Part shown: piece by piece, positions 7,763 through 15,643 of the stretch
Layout of the letters: each line of letters opens with the position of its first letter
How positions within the stretch are numbered: the stretch's first letter is position 1
Source: a virus
DNA length: 37,274 nucleotides
Virus record (IMG/VR): IMGVR_UViG_3300036772_000561
Location: 1 to 37,274 of that record
Direction: 5' to 3' (one strand)
The notes under the pieces: model-generated
Database searches by the model: none
Told to the model about the DNA's origin: nothing
What the model saw: only the letters and a program-made list of their open reading frames with translations
Program-made: the position numbers and the translations under genes

Positions 7763-8397
7763 TATTTTTTACCTTTTACCTGGTTGTAGAGAGCAGACGC
7801 ACGGGATACCACTGAGTTTGCTGAAGGACCACCGTTGTCAGCATTACCCAGTTGGTGGTTTTCAACTTTCGACATGCGTTCATCCAGTGACATGCGACGA
7901 GATTGCGGTGCAGCAAGCGCAATGCCAGAACTTGCCATTACCCGAATTGCAGCGGCTGAACTCATGCCGGTAGTAATTGCCAGTGAAACGGCCAGAGGCC
8001 CTTTACCTGAAGCATATTTACTGCCGAGAATACGGGAAATGCGATTGCGCTCGGCGCGGCGGCCTTTTTTGACGTCACGATCATCTTCATCATCGTCACC
8101 GTCATCTTCGTCGCCTTCGTCTTCATCAGCGTCCGCATCATCGTCATCATCCTCAACACGGCGACCTTTGGCTTTTTTAGACTTGTCCTTATCATCTTCG
8201 TCGTCAGAATCATCACCATCATCTTCTGCACGCTGAGATTTTTTGGACTTGTCCTTATCGTCCTGATCATCGTTGTCGTCTTCTTCCGCACGACGGCCTT
8301 TGGCCTTTTTGGACTTTTCTTTTTCGTCTTCATCATCTTCGGATGCATTCGCACCACGACCGAAAAGATGACCGAAACCTCTGATTTTCATTGACAT
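7762..8397 (-). CDS. Probable scaffold protein with highly acidic repeats
   Basis: The 211-residue protein sits where lambda carries the scaffold Nu3, but as a gene separate from the protease. Residues 19-115 are almost only Asp, Glu, Lys, Ser and Arg, in three to four imperfect repeats of an acidic block followed by KDKSKKAKGRR. Residues 118-160 are hydrophobic and Ala/Ser-rich (SLAITTGMSSAAAIRVM), resembling the C-terminal part of phage protease-scaffold proteins. The end is polar with a short basic tail (NQVKGKK). Scaffold is the best guess from position. The extreme charge could also bind capsid or protease. Confidence 0.6.
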   Translation of the reverse strand: MSMKIRGFGHLFGRGANASEDDEDEKEKSKKAKGRRAEEDDNDDQDDKDKSKKSQRAEDDGDDSDDEDDKDKSKKAKGRRVEDDDDDADADEDEGDEDDGDDDEDDRDVKKGRRAERNRISRILGSKYASGKGPLAVSLAITTGMSSAAAIRVMASSGIALAAPQSRRMSLDERMSKVENHQLGNADNGGPSANSVVSRASALYNQVKGKK

Positions 8398-8399
8398 CG

Positions 8400-9251
8400 T
8401 TACTCTCCAACTAATTGTAATAAATCGCGGAATGCCGCATCAGGTGAAGCCACTTGATCAGCCAGCCCCAGTTGCACACCGTCGACACCAAGGAAACAGG
8501 CGGCTTCGGTATCCCGGACGGTTTTCTCTGCTATCCCGCGATTGCGGGAGACGGTACTCACGAACAGACGCCCCATTTCGTCAATATCTGACTGAATGGC
8601 TTTACGCGCCGTTTCGCTTAAAGGTTCATACGGGTTGGACTCAGCCTTGCGATCGCCGTAGGTGATGATGGTGACCTGCAGCCCGTCATTTTTGATTTTC
8701 TGCGACCAGTCAACATGCATCACGATCACGCCTACCGAACCGACACCACCTGTACGCGGCACGATAATCTTGTCTGCTGCGCTCGCCAGCGCGTAGGCCG
8801 CGGAATAAGCGCTTTCGGATAAAATGGCCCAGATAGGTTTGCTGCCGCGCGAAGCATAAATTTCGTCGACAAGGTCAAAACACCCCGCAACTTCGCCGCC
8901 GGGTGAATCGATATCCAGACAGATGGCTTTAACGTCACTGTCATTCAGTGCCTGCAGAAAACAGGCGCGAATACCGTCATATCCCGTCATCCCACTGTAA
9001 GGGCGCAGAGTGCCAAGTTTCTGCACCAGCGTGCCCTGAATCGGGATAATGGCGATGCCTTCCACCACGTCATAGCCCGTATCACGGGCCTGTCTGGAAA
9101 ACGAATCATCATCGTCATCCCAGTCAGACATGGACTGAATGCGCGTCAGACCGAAACGATCTGTCAGCGCTGCCATGACCACTTCAGCCTTTCGGGGGTG
9201 CAGCGCCAGCGGCGTGTTAAACAAGCGCTGTGCTAAGTGCGGTAAATTCAC
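8400..9251 (-). CDS. Head maturation protease, S49 family (lambda gpC-like)
   Basis: A 283-residue serine protease that trims head proteins during assembly. Conserved points are GIAIIPIQGTL, the oxyanion segment LDIDSPGGE (113-120), the nucleophile Ser150 in SESAYSAAYAL, and the general base Lys202 in GDRKAESNP. A Ser-Lys dyad is normal for S49 enzymes. It begins with GTG at 9251, overlapping the portal stop as GTGA. Lambda gpC is longer because the scaffold Nu3 is encoded in its 3' part; here the scaffold function seems to have moved to the next gene. Confidence 0.93.
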   Translation of the reverse strand: MNLPHLAQRLFNTPLALHPRKAEVVMAALTDRFGLTRIQSMSDWDDDDDSFSRQARDTGYDVVEGIAIIPIQGTLVQKLGTLRPYSGMTGYDGIRACFLQALNDSDVKAICLDIDSPGGEVAGCFDLVDEIYASRGSKPIWAILSESAYSAAYALASAADKIIVPRTGGVGSVGVIVMHVDWSQKIKNDGLQVTIITYGDRKAESNPYEPLSETARKAIQSDIDEMGRLFVSTVSRNRGIAEKTVRDTEAACFLGVDGVQLGLADQVASPDAAFRDLLQLVGE

Positions 9252-10885
9252 TGTGCCTCCGGATCTTTAATTGTTTGAGGGGCGAAGGTGTCTGCCTGTG
9301 CCCATGAAGGCACCGGCAAACCGCGCTCTTTGAACGCTTCGATTTCGCGGGCGCGCTGATCGAGAAGCTCCTCCCAGTCTTCGCCGACGTTTTCCGACAC
9401 TTCCATTTCCAGCGTTGACATGCCGGAATCCATGCCGAGAATTGCGCCTTTTTTCTCTGCCACCGGGTCAACCCAGCCGCGCCCCGGCCCCATCCATTGC
9501 GCACGGCAATACGCCGCTTTGGCCGCCAGAAATTCCGGCGCGCCAGCAGGGAGAGGTACCTCACCGATATCGTGGAGTTCTTCGATAAAGCTGCTAAAGA
9601 TGGGCTGTGCAAACCCGCTGGCGAAGTCATCACGACGACGCGTCAGGGTCTTCCAGGCTTCAAGCATGGCAGAACGGGCTGAGCTGTAATTCACATCAGA
9701 CCAGTCCTGGGTTAACTGCTGGGTTGAAATGCCCAGGGCTGCGGCTACGTTGCGTAATGCTGCGCTTTCGAACGCCGCAAAGTTACTGGTTGGACGCGCC
9801 GCGTTCACCGTGTCGATCTTTTCACCTGGGGCAAGGATTGGCATCCGCGCGCCACTTTGCAAAGAGATGCGTTTATCATCGTGATACTCGGTACGCATAT
9901 CCTGATAAGCCAGCACGTCGTCCGTCTGAAGTGAATCAGCGAATAAGCCCGGATCATAGGGGGAGGTGATATATGCACCAAACACGGCATTGAGGATGGA
10001 GGACTCCAACTCTACCTCATCGTATTTGATCAGCATTTTCAACCGCTGAACAATGGGGGTGAAAATACTGGATCCTCTATGTTGTGCAGCGCGATCACCA
10101 TCAAAATCATGAACAACAATCGGTCGCCCCCACGCTGTTTCGCGTGGCACGCGTTCCCATGTCATCGTTTTTTCCGCACTCCACCAGTCACCCATATGTG
10201 CTTTGCGGATGTGATAGGCCACAGGGACGCCGTCATCATCGATTTCCACGCCGCCCCGGATATTCAACATGTCAAATACCTGTTGGGGATTACTTAGGCG
10301 GTCTGGATCAATTATCTGTAGCGTGGTGGCATACCGTGCACGACCATGCCCGAGCCGGTCGGTGCGGTATTGCATGACCGCCAGCGCATCGCCGTCCACC
10401 AGCTTGTGGCGAAACGCCAGACGCAACATCTGGGAAACCGTTTTTTTGCGCTCAACGTCACAGTATCTGCCGGGATCATTTGCCCAGTTGCGCCAGGCAG
10501 CCTCAACGGAGCGACCATACTCATCCGCCCATTTAGCATCAAAGGCTTTCAGACCGGTTTGAAGCGCAAGGGCGCGGTAATCCACTTTAGCGATCGGGCG
10601 AAAATTTGCCCCCACCGCATTGTCCAAAATACGGGTTACGCTGCCTGATGCCCAACCGTCATTACGAGCCATGTCGCGCACGCGGGAGACAATGCGATCA
10701 CGGTAAATATTGACTTCGTTATCCGGTGACCATAGCGCAGGTTGCCAGTTCGCCATCGCGTCACTAAAGGAATCAGCTGCGTCGTAAGGCACCCTACCAG
10801 ATCCGTTTAACATAGACGCGCGGCGGTTCGATGGGGGTAAAGGCCGACCGTTAGGGCCAAGGATCCTGACTTCTCCGCTTTTCAT
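9248..10885 (-). CDS. Portal protein (lambda gpB-like)
   Basis: The 545-residue protein is the portal ring through which DNA is packaged and ejected. Seen are RDMARNDGWASGSVTRILDN, YCDVERKKTVSQMLRLAFRH, the IIDPDRLSNP motif, HRGSSIFTPIVQRLK and the GISTQQLTQDWSDVNYSS motif, all typical of lambda-type portals. ATG 10885 is chosen because it overlaps the gpW stop as TGATG; a TTG one codon earlier is possible. The gene lies between gpW-like and protease genes, as in lambda. Confidence 0.95.
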   Translation of the reverse strand: MKSGEVRILGPNGRPLPPSNRRASMLNGSGRVPYDAADSFSDAMANWQPALWSPDNEVNIYRDRIVSRVRDMARNDGWASGSVTRILDNAVGANFRPIAKVDYRALALQTGLKAFDAKWADEYGRSVEAAWRNWANDPGRYCDVERKKTVSQMLRLAFRHKLVDGDALAVMQYRTDRLGHGRARYATTLQIIDPDRLSNPQQVFDMLNIRGGVEIDDDGVPVAYHIRKAHMGDWWSAEKTMTWERVPRETAWGRPIVVHDFDGDRAAQHRGSSIFTPIVQRLKMLIKYDEVELESSILNAVFGAYITSPYDPGLFADSLQTDDVLAYQDMRTEYHDDKRISLQSGARMPILAPGEKIDTVNAARPTSNFAAFESAALRNVAAALGISTQQLTQDWSDVNYSSARSAMLEAWKTLTRRRDDFASGFAQPIFSSFIEELHDIGEVPLPAGAPEFLAAKAAYCRAQWMGPGRGWVDPVAEKKGAILGMDSGMSTLEMEVSENVGEDWEELLDQRAREIEAFKERGLPVPSWAQADTFAPQTIKDPEAQ

Positions 10886-11148
10886 CAATACCGAAACCTT
10901 AACGTCACGCGTGGACGTTTAACGATGCCTAACTGAGCCTGAAGAAGCTGGATCAGCGCGGTGAGCTGCCCAATATCTGTCTGTTGATAAGCGACCGAGC
11001 GCGTGCCATCGCCCTGCGTGTAAGAAAAAGACACACCCTTCGCCCCCGTCGAAAGTTCGAGATAGGCCTGCTGTGCGCTGGTCAGCGCGGCCTGTAACTG
11101 GTCACGCGTCATCGCACCAGCCAATAGACTGGTGTTGGGATTAAACAT
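10885..11148 (-). CDS. Head-tail joining protein gpW-like
   Basis: An 87-residue protein matching gpW in size and pattern: a helix with LQAALTSAQQAYLELSTG, a beta hairpin with VSFSYTQGDGTRSVAYQQTD, and a second helix TALIQLLQAQLG, ending basic. gpW plugs the portal after packaging. Position between terminase and portal is the same as in lambda. Confidence 0.92.
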   Translation of the reverse strand: MFNPNTSLLAGAMTRDQLQAALTSAQQAYLELSTGAKGVSFSYTQGDGTRSVAYQQTDIGQLTALIQLLQAQLGIVKRPRVTLRFRY

Positions 11149-11156
11149 AGAGGTCC

Positions 11157-13133
11157 TTAAGCGAGGCGCTTATGCAAAGGTTTACGCTGAGGTTTCTCAG
11201 GTTCAGTGATAATGACGCCAGGCAGGCGCAGGTTTTGTTTTTCTTCGGGATCGACCGGCGGGGGTAAAAGCTTGCCGGCGTCTGCGGTAATACTGTCAGC
11301 CAACCCGTTAAGTTTCAGCCCCATATACATCAGGCCGCACAACGCGCCGTAAGAATAGACACGGCAGTCCAGTGCTTCGTTAGCCCTGCCCGGCAGTTGC
11401 TCCCAAACACGGTATCTTTGTCCACCCGCTGTTTTCGTAACTGAGCGCTCAGCCAGTAATTGGCCGAAATAGTTAAGGTCGCGATCCACAGGAAAGTGCA
11501 TGAAACCTGCAGAGGCGTTACCGGCCTCCGGGGGTTCAATATGCAATCTGGCCCGAACAGAATCTTTTGCCGCATTAACCCCCAGGATTATCGGCCTGAA
11601 CTGCGCCTTACTGCGAGACGTAGGCTTTTTGGTAGGCCAGACCGGGGAACGCTTGCCCCCGCGGGCGGACTCTCCTTTGATTGCCCAGATCCGACGCCCC
11701 AATCGCTCTTTGGCGAACTCATACACTTTTTGTGTATGATGGCCGCCGGAGTCCATACAAGCGGCCAGTAAGGTGAAACCCCGACCGTCGGCGCGGCGCC
11801 ATACCTGTTTGAGATAGGCATCAAGCCTTTTCCACGGCTCGTCTGTTTCGAGGTCCCCTTCGATAACGTCATAGGCAATCGACCAACTTTCTTCGTTGCG
11901 GCCCCACCCCACCACTTCAATCTCGAAGCGCCCGTCCTGCGTATCAATGCCGGCAGTGATCGCCGCCACGCCGTCTGGTACTTCTGCTGCGTAAACCTCA
12001 CACCGCTCAACCAGTTTTCTTTCACTCAGGGCTTTTTCGCCGCGGTCTTCGTAGACTTCCCCCAAGACCAGGTTGATAAACGTCTGACGCATCAGCGCAT
12101 CGTCCTTCACCCTCAACCATTCGGCCACCAGATGTTTCCAGGCGGCATTCGGAAAAAGACTGTAACCGGCCCAGATATGAAATCCTGCGTGCCCCTTAAA
12201 AGGCCGCGTGGCTCGCCACTCTCCCTGCTTCACCATCACTGACAGGTCATTGTGATGGATCACGCATCCCGAGTGCCGGCAGACGTAGTAGGCCGTTTCC
12301 GGTAAACCACTTCCCTCTTCGTCTTTATCCCACTTGATGCCATATGGCGTATCTGGGCCGCCCCATTCCAGAACCTGAAACTCACCGCAGTGTGGGCAAG
12401 GTACGTTGAATTTGCGCTGGTCACTTTCTCCATACGCCTTTTCAATACGTGATATGCCTTTCACCGTTGGAGTCGAGCCCAGCACTATTTTGCGATTCCA
12501 GAAGGTTTCAGAGCGTTTGATACCCAGGGCAATCTGGTCACCCTCAGTACCGGCACCGCCAGAGGGATACCCGTCAACTTCATCGAATAAAATCACGCGG
12601 CAGGTGATACGGCGGAAACCACCGGGGCTGTTAGCGCCCACCAGCGTCAGGTTTGAACCATTGAGAAACTGTTTTTTAAGGATGGTTTGGTTACTGTCTT
12701 TCGCCTTACTGTCCCCTGCAATGGCGGCCAATACGGGAGTATCTCGCAACATCGGTGCTATTTCGGTTTTGCTGTAATCCTCGGCATCTTCTACGCGAGG
12801 CTGCACAACCAATATCGGTGACGGATCATGCTGTAGATAGTAGCCCACAACATGATCGAGAATTTTGGTGTAGCCCACGCGGGCTGATTTCATAACAGAA
12901 ACTTGCGTCACCAGTGGGTCGGTGATGGCATCCATCATGCCATCCTGATAACCAAAGGAGCGAAATCGCCCCGTTTGTGCGCTGGTCTCTTTTGACAAGA
13001 CGGCGTATGTATTGGCCCACTGGCTTAATGAGAGAGGCTCCGGCGGCGCAACGTCTATCCGGCGCTGTCTCAACTCTCCGATAAAGTTTGCCCACGCACC
13101 GGGATTAGTCACCGCCTCGTTTGTCATCTGCAT
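11157..13133 (-). CDS. Terminase large subunit (lambda gpA-like)
   Basis: A 658-residue packaging ATPase and nuclease of the gpA family. Seen are the early segment LSLSQWANTYAVLSKETS, the SVMKSARVGYTKIL adenine/Walker region, VILFDEVDGYP (Walker B), an SRIEKAYGESDQRKF stretch, a CPHCGEF zinc-knuckle-like motif, and the nuclease region beginning AITAGIDTQDGRFEIEVVGW. ATG 13133 is chosen; a TTG just before it and an ATG six bases later are also possible. It overlaps the small-subunit gene by 29 bases. A gpA-type terminase implies cos-end DNA rather than headful packaging. Confidence 0.94.
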   Translation of the reverse strand: MQMTNEAVTNPGAWANFIGELRQRRIDVAPPEPLSLSQWANTYAVLSKETSAQTGRFRSFGYQDGMMDAITDPLVTQVSVMKSARVGYTKILDHVVGYYLQHDPSPILVVQPRVEDAEDYSKTEIAPMLRDTPVLAAIAGDSKAKDSNQTILKKQFLNGSNLTLVGANSPGGFRRITCRVILFDEVDGYPSGGAGTEGDQIALGIKRSETFWNRKIVLGSTPTVKGISRIEKAYGESDQRKFNVPCPHCGEFQVLEWGGPDTPYGIKWDKDEEGSGLPETAYYVCRHSGCVIHHNDLSVMVKQGEWRATRPFKGHAGFHIWAGYSLFPNAAWKHLVAEWLRVKDDALMRQTFINLVLGEVYEDRGEKALSERKLVERCEVYAAEVPDGVAAITAGIDTQDGRFEIEVVGWGRNEESWSIAYDVIEGDLETDEPWKRLDAYLKQVWRRADGRGFTLLAACMDSGGHHTQKVYEFAKERLGRRIWAIKGESARGGKRSPVWPTKKPTSRSKAQFRPIILGVNAAKDSVRARLHIEPPEAGNASAGFMHFPVDRDLNYFGQLLAERSVTKTAGGQRYRVWEQLPGRANEALDCRVYSYGALCGLMYMGLKLNGLADSITADAGKLLPPPVDPEEKQNLRLPGVIITEPEKPQRKPLHKRLA

Positions 13134-13716
13134 CAAGGCTCAACTCCTCCATTGCCTCATGAACCACCTCCTGCAGCGCTGACACGAACTCTGCATCACT
13201 GGTGGTCGAGGCAAGCACCCGTAAGCGGGGGCCATGTTCGGGAGCAATCGCAATAAGACGGGTACGCATGCGTGAATACTCTTGCCCAACTGCGGCGATC
13301 ATCTCTTTGTAAGGAAGTACCTGACCGGATTTAATCTCGTATTCAAGCTGGGTAAGTAAAGCCAGAAAGTTTTCTTTCAACGTCCGCGCTTCATCAAGCG
13401 TCATCTTAGCACCGCTGTCAGCGATCATGCGTTCGACAATTTTAGTTGGCGACTCTTGATGATCTGCCGACGTTTTGTTACCCAAGTTGTTACCCTTGGA
13501 CTTGTTACCTGCTCTGTTACCCTGTTTGTTACCTATGGCACTTTTATCGTTTTTTTTCTCGGTCCGGGTAACAGTTTTTCTATACCGTTCAATGTTGGCA
13601 TTTGATGCCTTAACATCGATGTCTTCGCCATCAAGAACCAGCCAACCACGGGCTTTCCAGGTGGTTACCGTCTTGCGACTGACACCGTGAAGTTTGGCAA
13701 AATCTGACTGATTCAT
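13105..13716 (-). CDS. Terminase small subunit (Nu1-like) with Gly-Asn repeat linker
   Basis: The 203-residue protein has an N-terminal DNA-binding domain (FAKLHGVSRKTVTTWKARGW, residues 5-25), as in Nu1, which recognises the cos site. A basic linker (about 50-85) carries five Gly-Asn units at four- or five-residue steps. The C-terminal part is helical and should contact the large subunit. The ATG follows a GAGG site. The Gly-Asn codons are GGTAAC in every unit, and further GTTACC copies lie outside the gene, which suggests a DNA site embedded in coding sequence (see findings). Confidence 0.85.
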   Translation of the reverse strand: MNQSDFAKLHGVSRKTVTTWKARGWLVLDGEDIDVKASNANIERYRKTVTRTEKKNDKSAIGNKQGNRAGNKSKGNNLGNKTSADHQESPTKIVERMIADSGAKMTLDEARTLKENFLALLTQLEYEIKSGQVLPYKEMIAAVGQEYSRMRTRLIAIAPEHGPRLRVLASTTSDAEFVSALQEVVHEAMEELSLDADDKRGGD

Positions 13717-13743
13717 CTGTTACCTCGGCTGTTACCTGTTACC
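13477..13743. repeat. GTTACC repeat cluster, possible terminase-binding site
   Basis: On the plus strand GTTACC starts at 13477, 13489, 13504, 13516, 13528, 13664, 13719, 13731 and 13738, with one inverted copy (GGTAAC) at 13567. Several are GTTACCC or TGTTACC. Steps of 12 and 15 bases occur in the coding part and 12 and 7 bases in the noncoding part upstream of the small terminase gene. About nine same-strand copies of a hexamer in 267 bases is far above chance. In lambda, Nu1 binds repeated R sites close to its own gene. Confidence 0.6.
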
Positions 13744-13842
13744 CAAATTTCAAAATCTCATAGCTAGACGCAGAACGCGGCGCGCAATGCCCGTGCATTA
13801 AAAAGGTCCGGGGAAGGACCCATTTTTTATTGAGAATAGTTA

Positions 13843-14486
13843 TCACCTTGCAGTCCGAAGCGCTTCACCGATCGCCTTGCTCAACGCACCGGGCATCAGA
13901 CCCGCAGCCATTTTCTCAGCCCTGTCCATGTATCCCAGCGTTGGTTTAACGGGAAGAGCATCACCGAAGCGGATCAGCAACTTCGGCATAGGGTTCTTCT
14001 CACGCTCACGGCGCGTACCATTAGCTGAGCGCTTCTGGCGTTTCTTCCCCTTCTTGCCCTTCTTCACTTTCACGCGCTGCCAGACACCGTTGATGCCATC
14101 AATATCACCAATGAACACATCAGACTTGGCTTTGAGTTGGGAGAGTTTATTGCGCGACAGGTTACCGTACTTGTTTAGCTTCACGTTTTTCGGGTTTAGA
14201 AGTGCCTGTCCGGTCAGCTTATGTACACCGCCAAACTCTAAAGGAGCCAGGTAACCAGCTGCGATATCCCTTACAAAAACGGTCGCTGTCAGATTGTCAC
14301 GCCGGGCACCGGCTGCTCCAACTGAGTTGACAGTAAAAGGCGTCGGGTTCTCCAATTTTCGCTGGAATGCAGTTTTTTCTGCCGTGGCGATCTGCCGGGC
14401 GACGCTGGTCAGCGCTTGTGCAGTTGCAAAGGGAATTTGCTTCTTGAGCTTTTGTAACTCTTTGGATAGATCGCGAAAGTCAGCCA
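13843..14486 (-). CDS. Minor tail protein Z-like
   Basis: A 213-residue basic protein starting at ATG 14486 with a GAGGA site upstream. The N-terminal half contains a helix with ATAQALTSVARQIATAEKTAF, like the AINRVA-type helix of lambda gpZ and related tail-completion proteins. Residues around 145-165 are almost purely Lys, Arg and Gly. The C-terminal part includes a DRAEKMAAGLMPGALSKAIG helix. In lambda, Z lies in the tail cluster, so this place between lysis and terminase genes is unusual. Assignment depends on general resemblance only. Confidence 0.45.
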
Positions 14487-14556
14487 TTCCCAATCCTCAA
14501 AAATGCACCAAAGTTCATTATCGATGGCTCTCAATGGAAGCCATCTGTAATGCTAC

Positions 14557-15114
14557 TTAGAGTAGGAATTTGTTTTTCAAAGCCACCAGGTCGGTTTCTG
14601 CATCTTTACCCAGCACTTCGATACCGTGTTCGATGAAAGCAACCACTTTGTCGAAATTAGCTTTCATGGTTTCCAACGGGGATAATGTCACTGGTGCAAT
14701 GTCTGCTGCTGGCGCTGAATTAACCACTGCGTCCACTGGCGCTGGGACGGCGACGAAATAAACCTGAATGCTCGCTATGGTGCCGTCAACTGCTGTTGCT
14801 GTTAATGTCGAAGCACCCACAGTTGAACTAACCAGGCTTACAATGATCTGTCCGTTTGCGTCAGTCAGTGCGCTGTTTGGGGTGACGGTTGCGCCATTGT
14901 CCGCAATGAAATTCACCACAGCGCCGGGTTGAATGGCACCAGTATTATCGGTAAGGGTTACCTGAACGGTGTTTGCAGCCGCGCCATTGGCCAGCATGCT
15001 GGTGATAATCGAAACGAGTGCTAATTTCACGTTATTTTCCTTCGGTTGGGATTCTGCCGGTTCGGCTGGGTGGAAATAGATGTTTTTCAGCCATGCAAAA
15101 AAACGCTTAATCAT
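14557..15114 (-). CDS. Phage protein with Ig-like (Big_1-type) domain
   Basis: A 185-residue protein. Residues 45-122 look like a bacterial Ig-like domain: TVQVTLTDNTGAIQPGAVVNF, then GATVTPNSALTDANGQ and a closing strand pair with TLTATAVDGT. Residues 140-185 are helical. Such domains on virions often act as surface adhesins or decorations. The ATG overlaps the i-spanin stop as ATGA. A second, in-frame GTG at 15030 has an AAGGAA site six bases upstream and would give a 157-residue form starting at the Ig domain, so two products are possible. No function is known. Confidence 0.7.
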   Translation of the reverse strand: MIKRFFAWLKNIYFHPAEPAESQPKENNVKLALVSIITSMLANGAAANTVQVTLTDNTGAIQPGAVVNFIADNGATVTPNSALTDANGQIIVSLVSSTVGASTLTATAVDGTIASIQVYFVAVPAPVDAVVNSAPAADIAPVTLSPLETMKANFDKVVAFIEHGIEVLGKDAETDLVALKNKFLL

Positions 15115-15641
15115 TTTTGTCTGGCCTCCTCTGCCTGTTTAATGCCGTCGAGCTGGTTGTTTAACTGATCAATCGTTGTGAGTAATGGGTCAATCCAGTA
15201 AACGGCTTGCCCGTAAGTCAATCTGCAGCCGGTGGAAGTGGCGGAGCTGCTTTCTGCAGCAGGCTGGCCGGTATTGGTGTGCATTGCGCTGGAACGTAAA
15301 CTGTTCGTGTATTCGAGCAGGCGGTCAGCAACAGCAGAATCAACACACATGCCACTGGCAGGATTCCGTTTGATAATCGTTCGGTATTCAATTTCTCTCT
15401 CCTGGCTTTTCCCAACGATTTGCACAGCGTAAAGCTGCGTAGCACCACCAATCTGATTTGCTCGCTGGAAATTAAAGGCCTGGGTTGAAATGGTGTTTGA
15501 TTGAAGGGCGTTATCTGACTGGAGTTGGCTAACTTGCCCTTTCGCTTCAACGGATTTCCCGTAAAAATGAAATGCCAGAAAGATCATCAGCGCGATAAAA
15601 ACAGCCGCGAATGCTGTCACGGCTATACGAAACCAGTTCAT
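15111..15641 (-). CDS. Rz: i-spanin (Rz-like)
   Basis: A 176-residue inner-membrane spanin subunit. Residues 5-28 form one hydrophobic N-terminal anchor, followed by a periplasmic region with heptad-like QLQSDNALQSN and IDQLNNQLDGIKQAEEA segments. It has the N-in, C-out layout of Rz proteins and contains the o-spanin gene in another frame. Together they bridge and fuse inner and outer membranes in the last lysis step. It directly follows the endolysin gene. Confidence 0.85.
   Translation of the reverse strand: MNWFRIAVTAFAAVFIALMIFLAFHFYGKSVEAKGQVSQLQSDNALQSNTISTQAFNFQRANQIGGATQLYAVQIVGKSQEREIEYRTIIKRNPASGMCVDSAVADRLLEYTNSLRSSAMHTNTGQPAAESSSATSTGCRLTYGQAVYWIDPLLTTIDQLNNQLDGIKQAEEARQK
15218..15391 (-). 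CDS. Rz1: o-spanin lipoprotein (Rz1-like), embedded in Rz
   Basis: This frame lies fully inside the i-spanin gene. It encodes a lipoprotein signal (ILPVACVLILLLLTAC with lipobox LTAC) and a short Pro-rich mature part of about 33 residues ending in PPLPPAAD, exactly the Rz1 pattern. I place the start at TTG 15391 because an AGGAGA site (15403-15398) lies six bases upstream; a longer in-frame ATG start at 15550 would bury the signal in the middle of the protein. The resulting 57-residue length is normal for Rz1. Confidence 0.82.
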   Translation of the reverse strand: MNTERLSNGILPVACVLILLLLTACSNTRTVYVPAQCTPIPASLLQKAAPPLPPAAD

Positions 15642-15643
15642 GG

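Noticed and set aside
7835-8236. 133-codon Ser-rich frame opposite the scaffold gene
   Set aside because: It is the antisense of the acidic repeats, where Asp/Glu codons read as Ser strings; there is no start signal.
8045-8340. Repeats in the scaffold gene as a CRISPR-like array
   Set aside because: Repeats are imperfect, continuous and in coding frame, without unique spacers; they encode acidic blocks.
7962-8357. 131-codon Met/Lys/Thr-rich frame in the scaffold region
   Set aside because: A shifted reading of GAT/GAC repeats on the same strand; composition is an artefact of the repeat.
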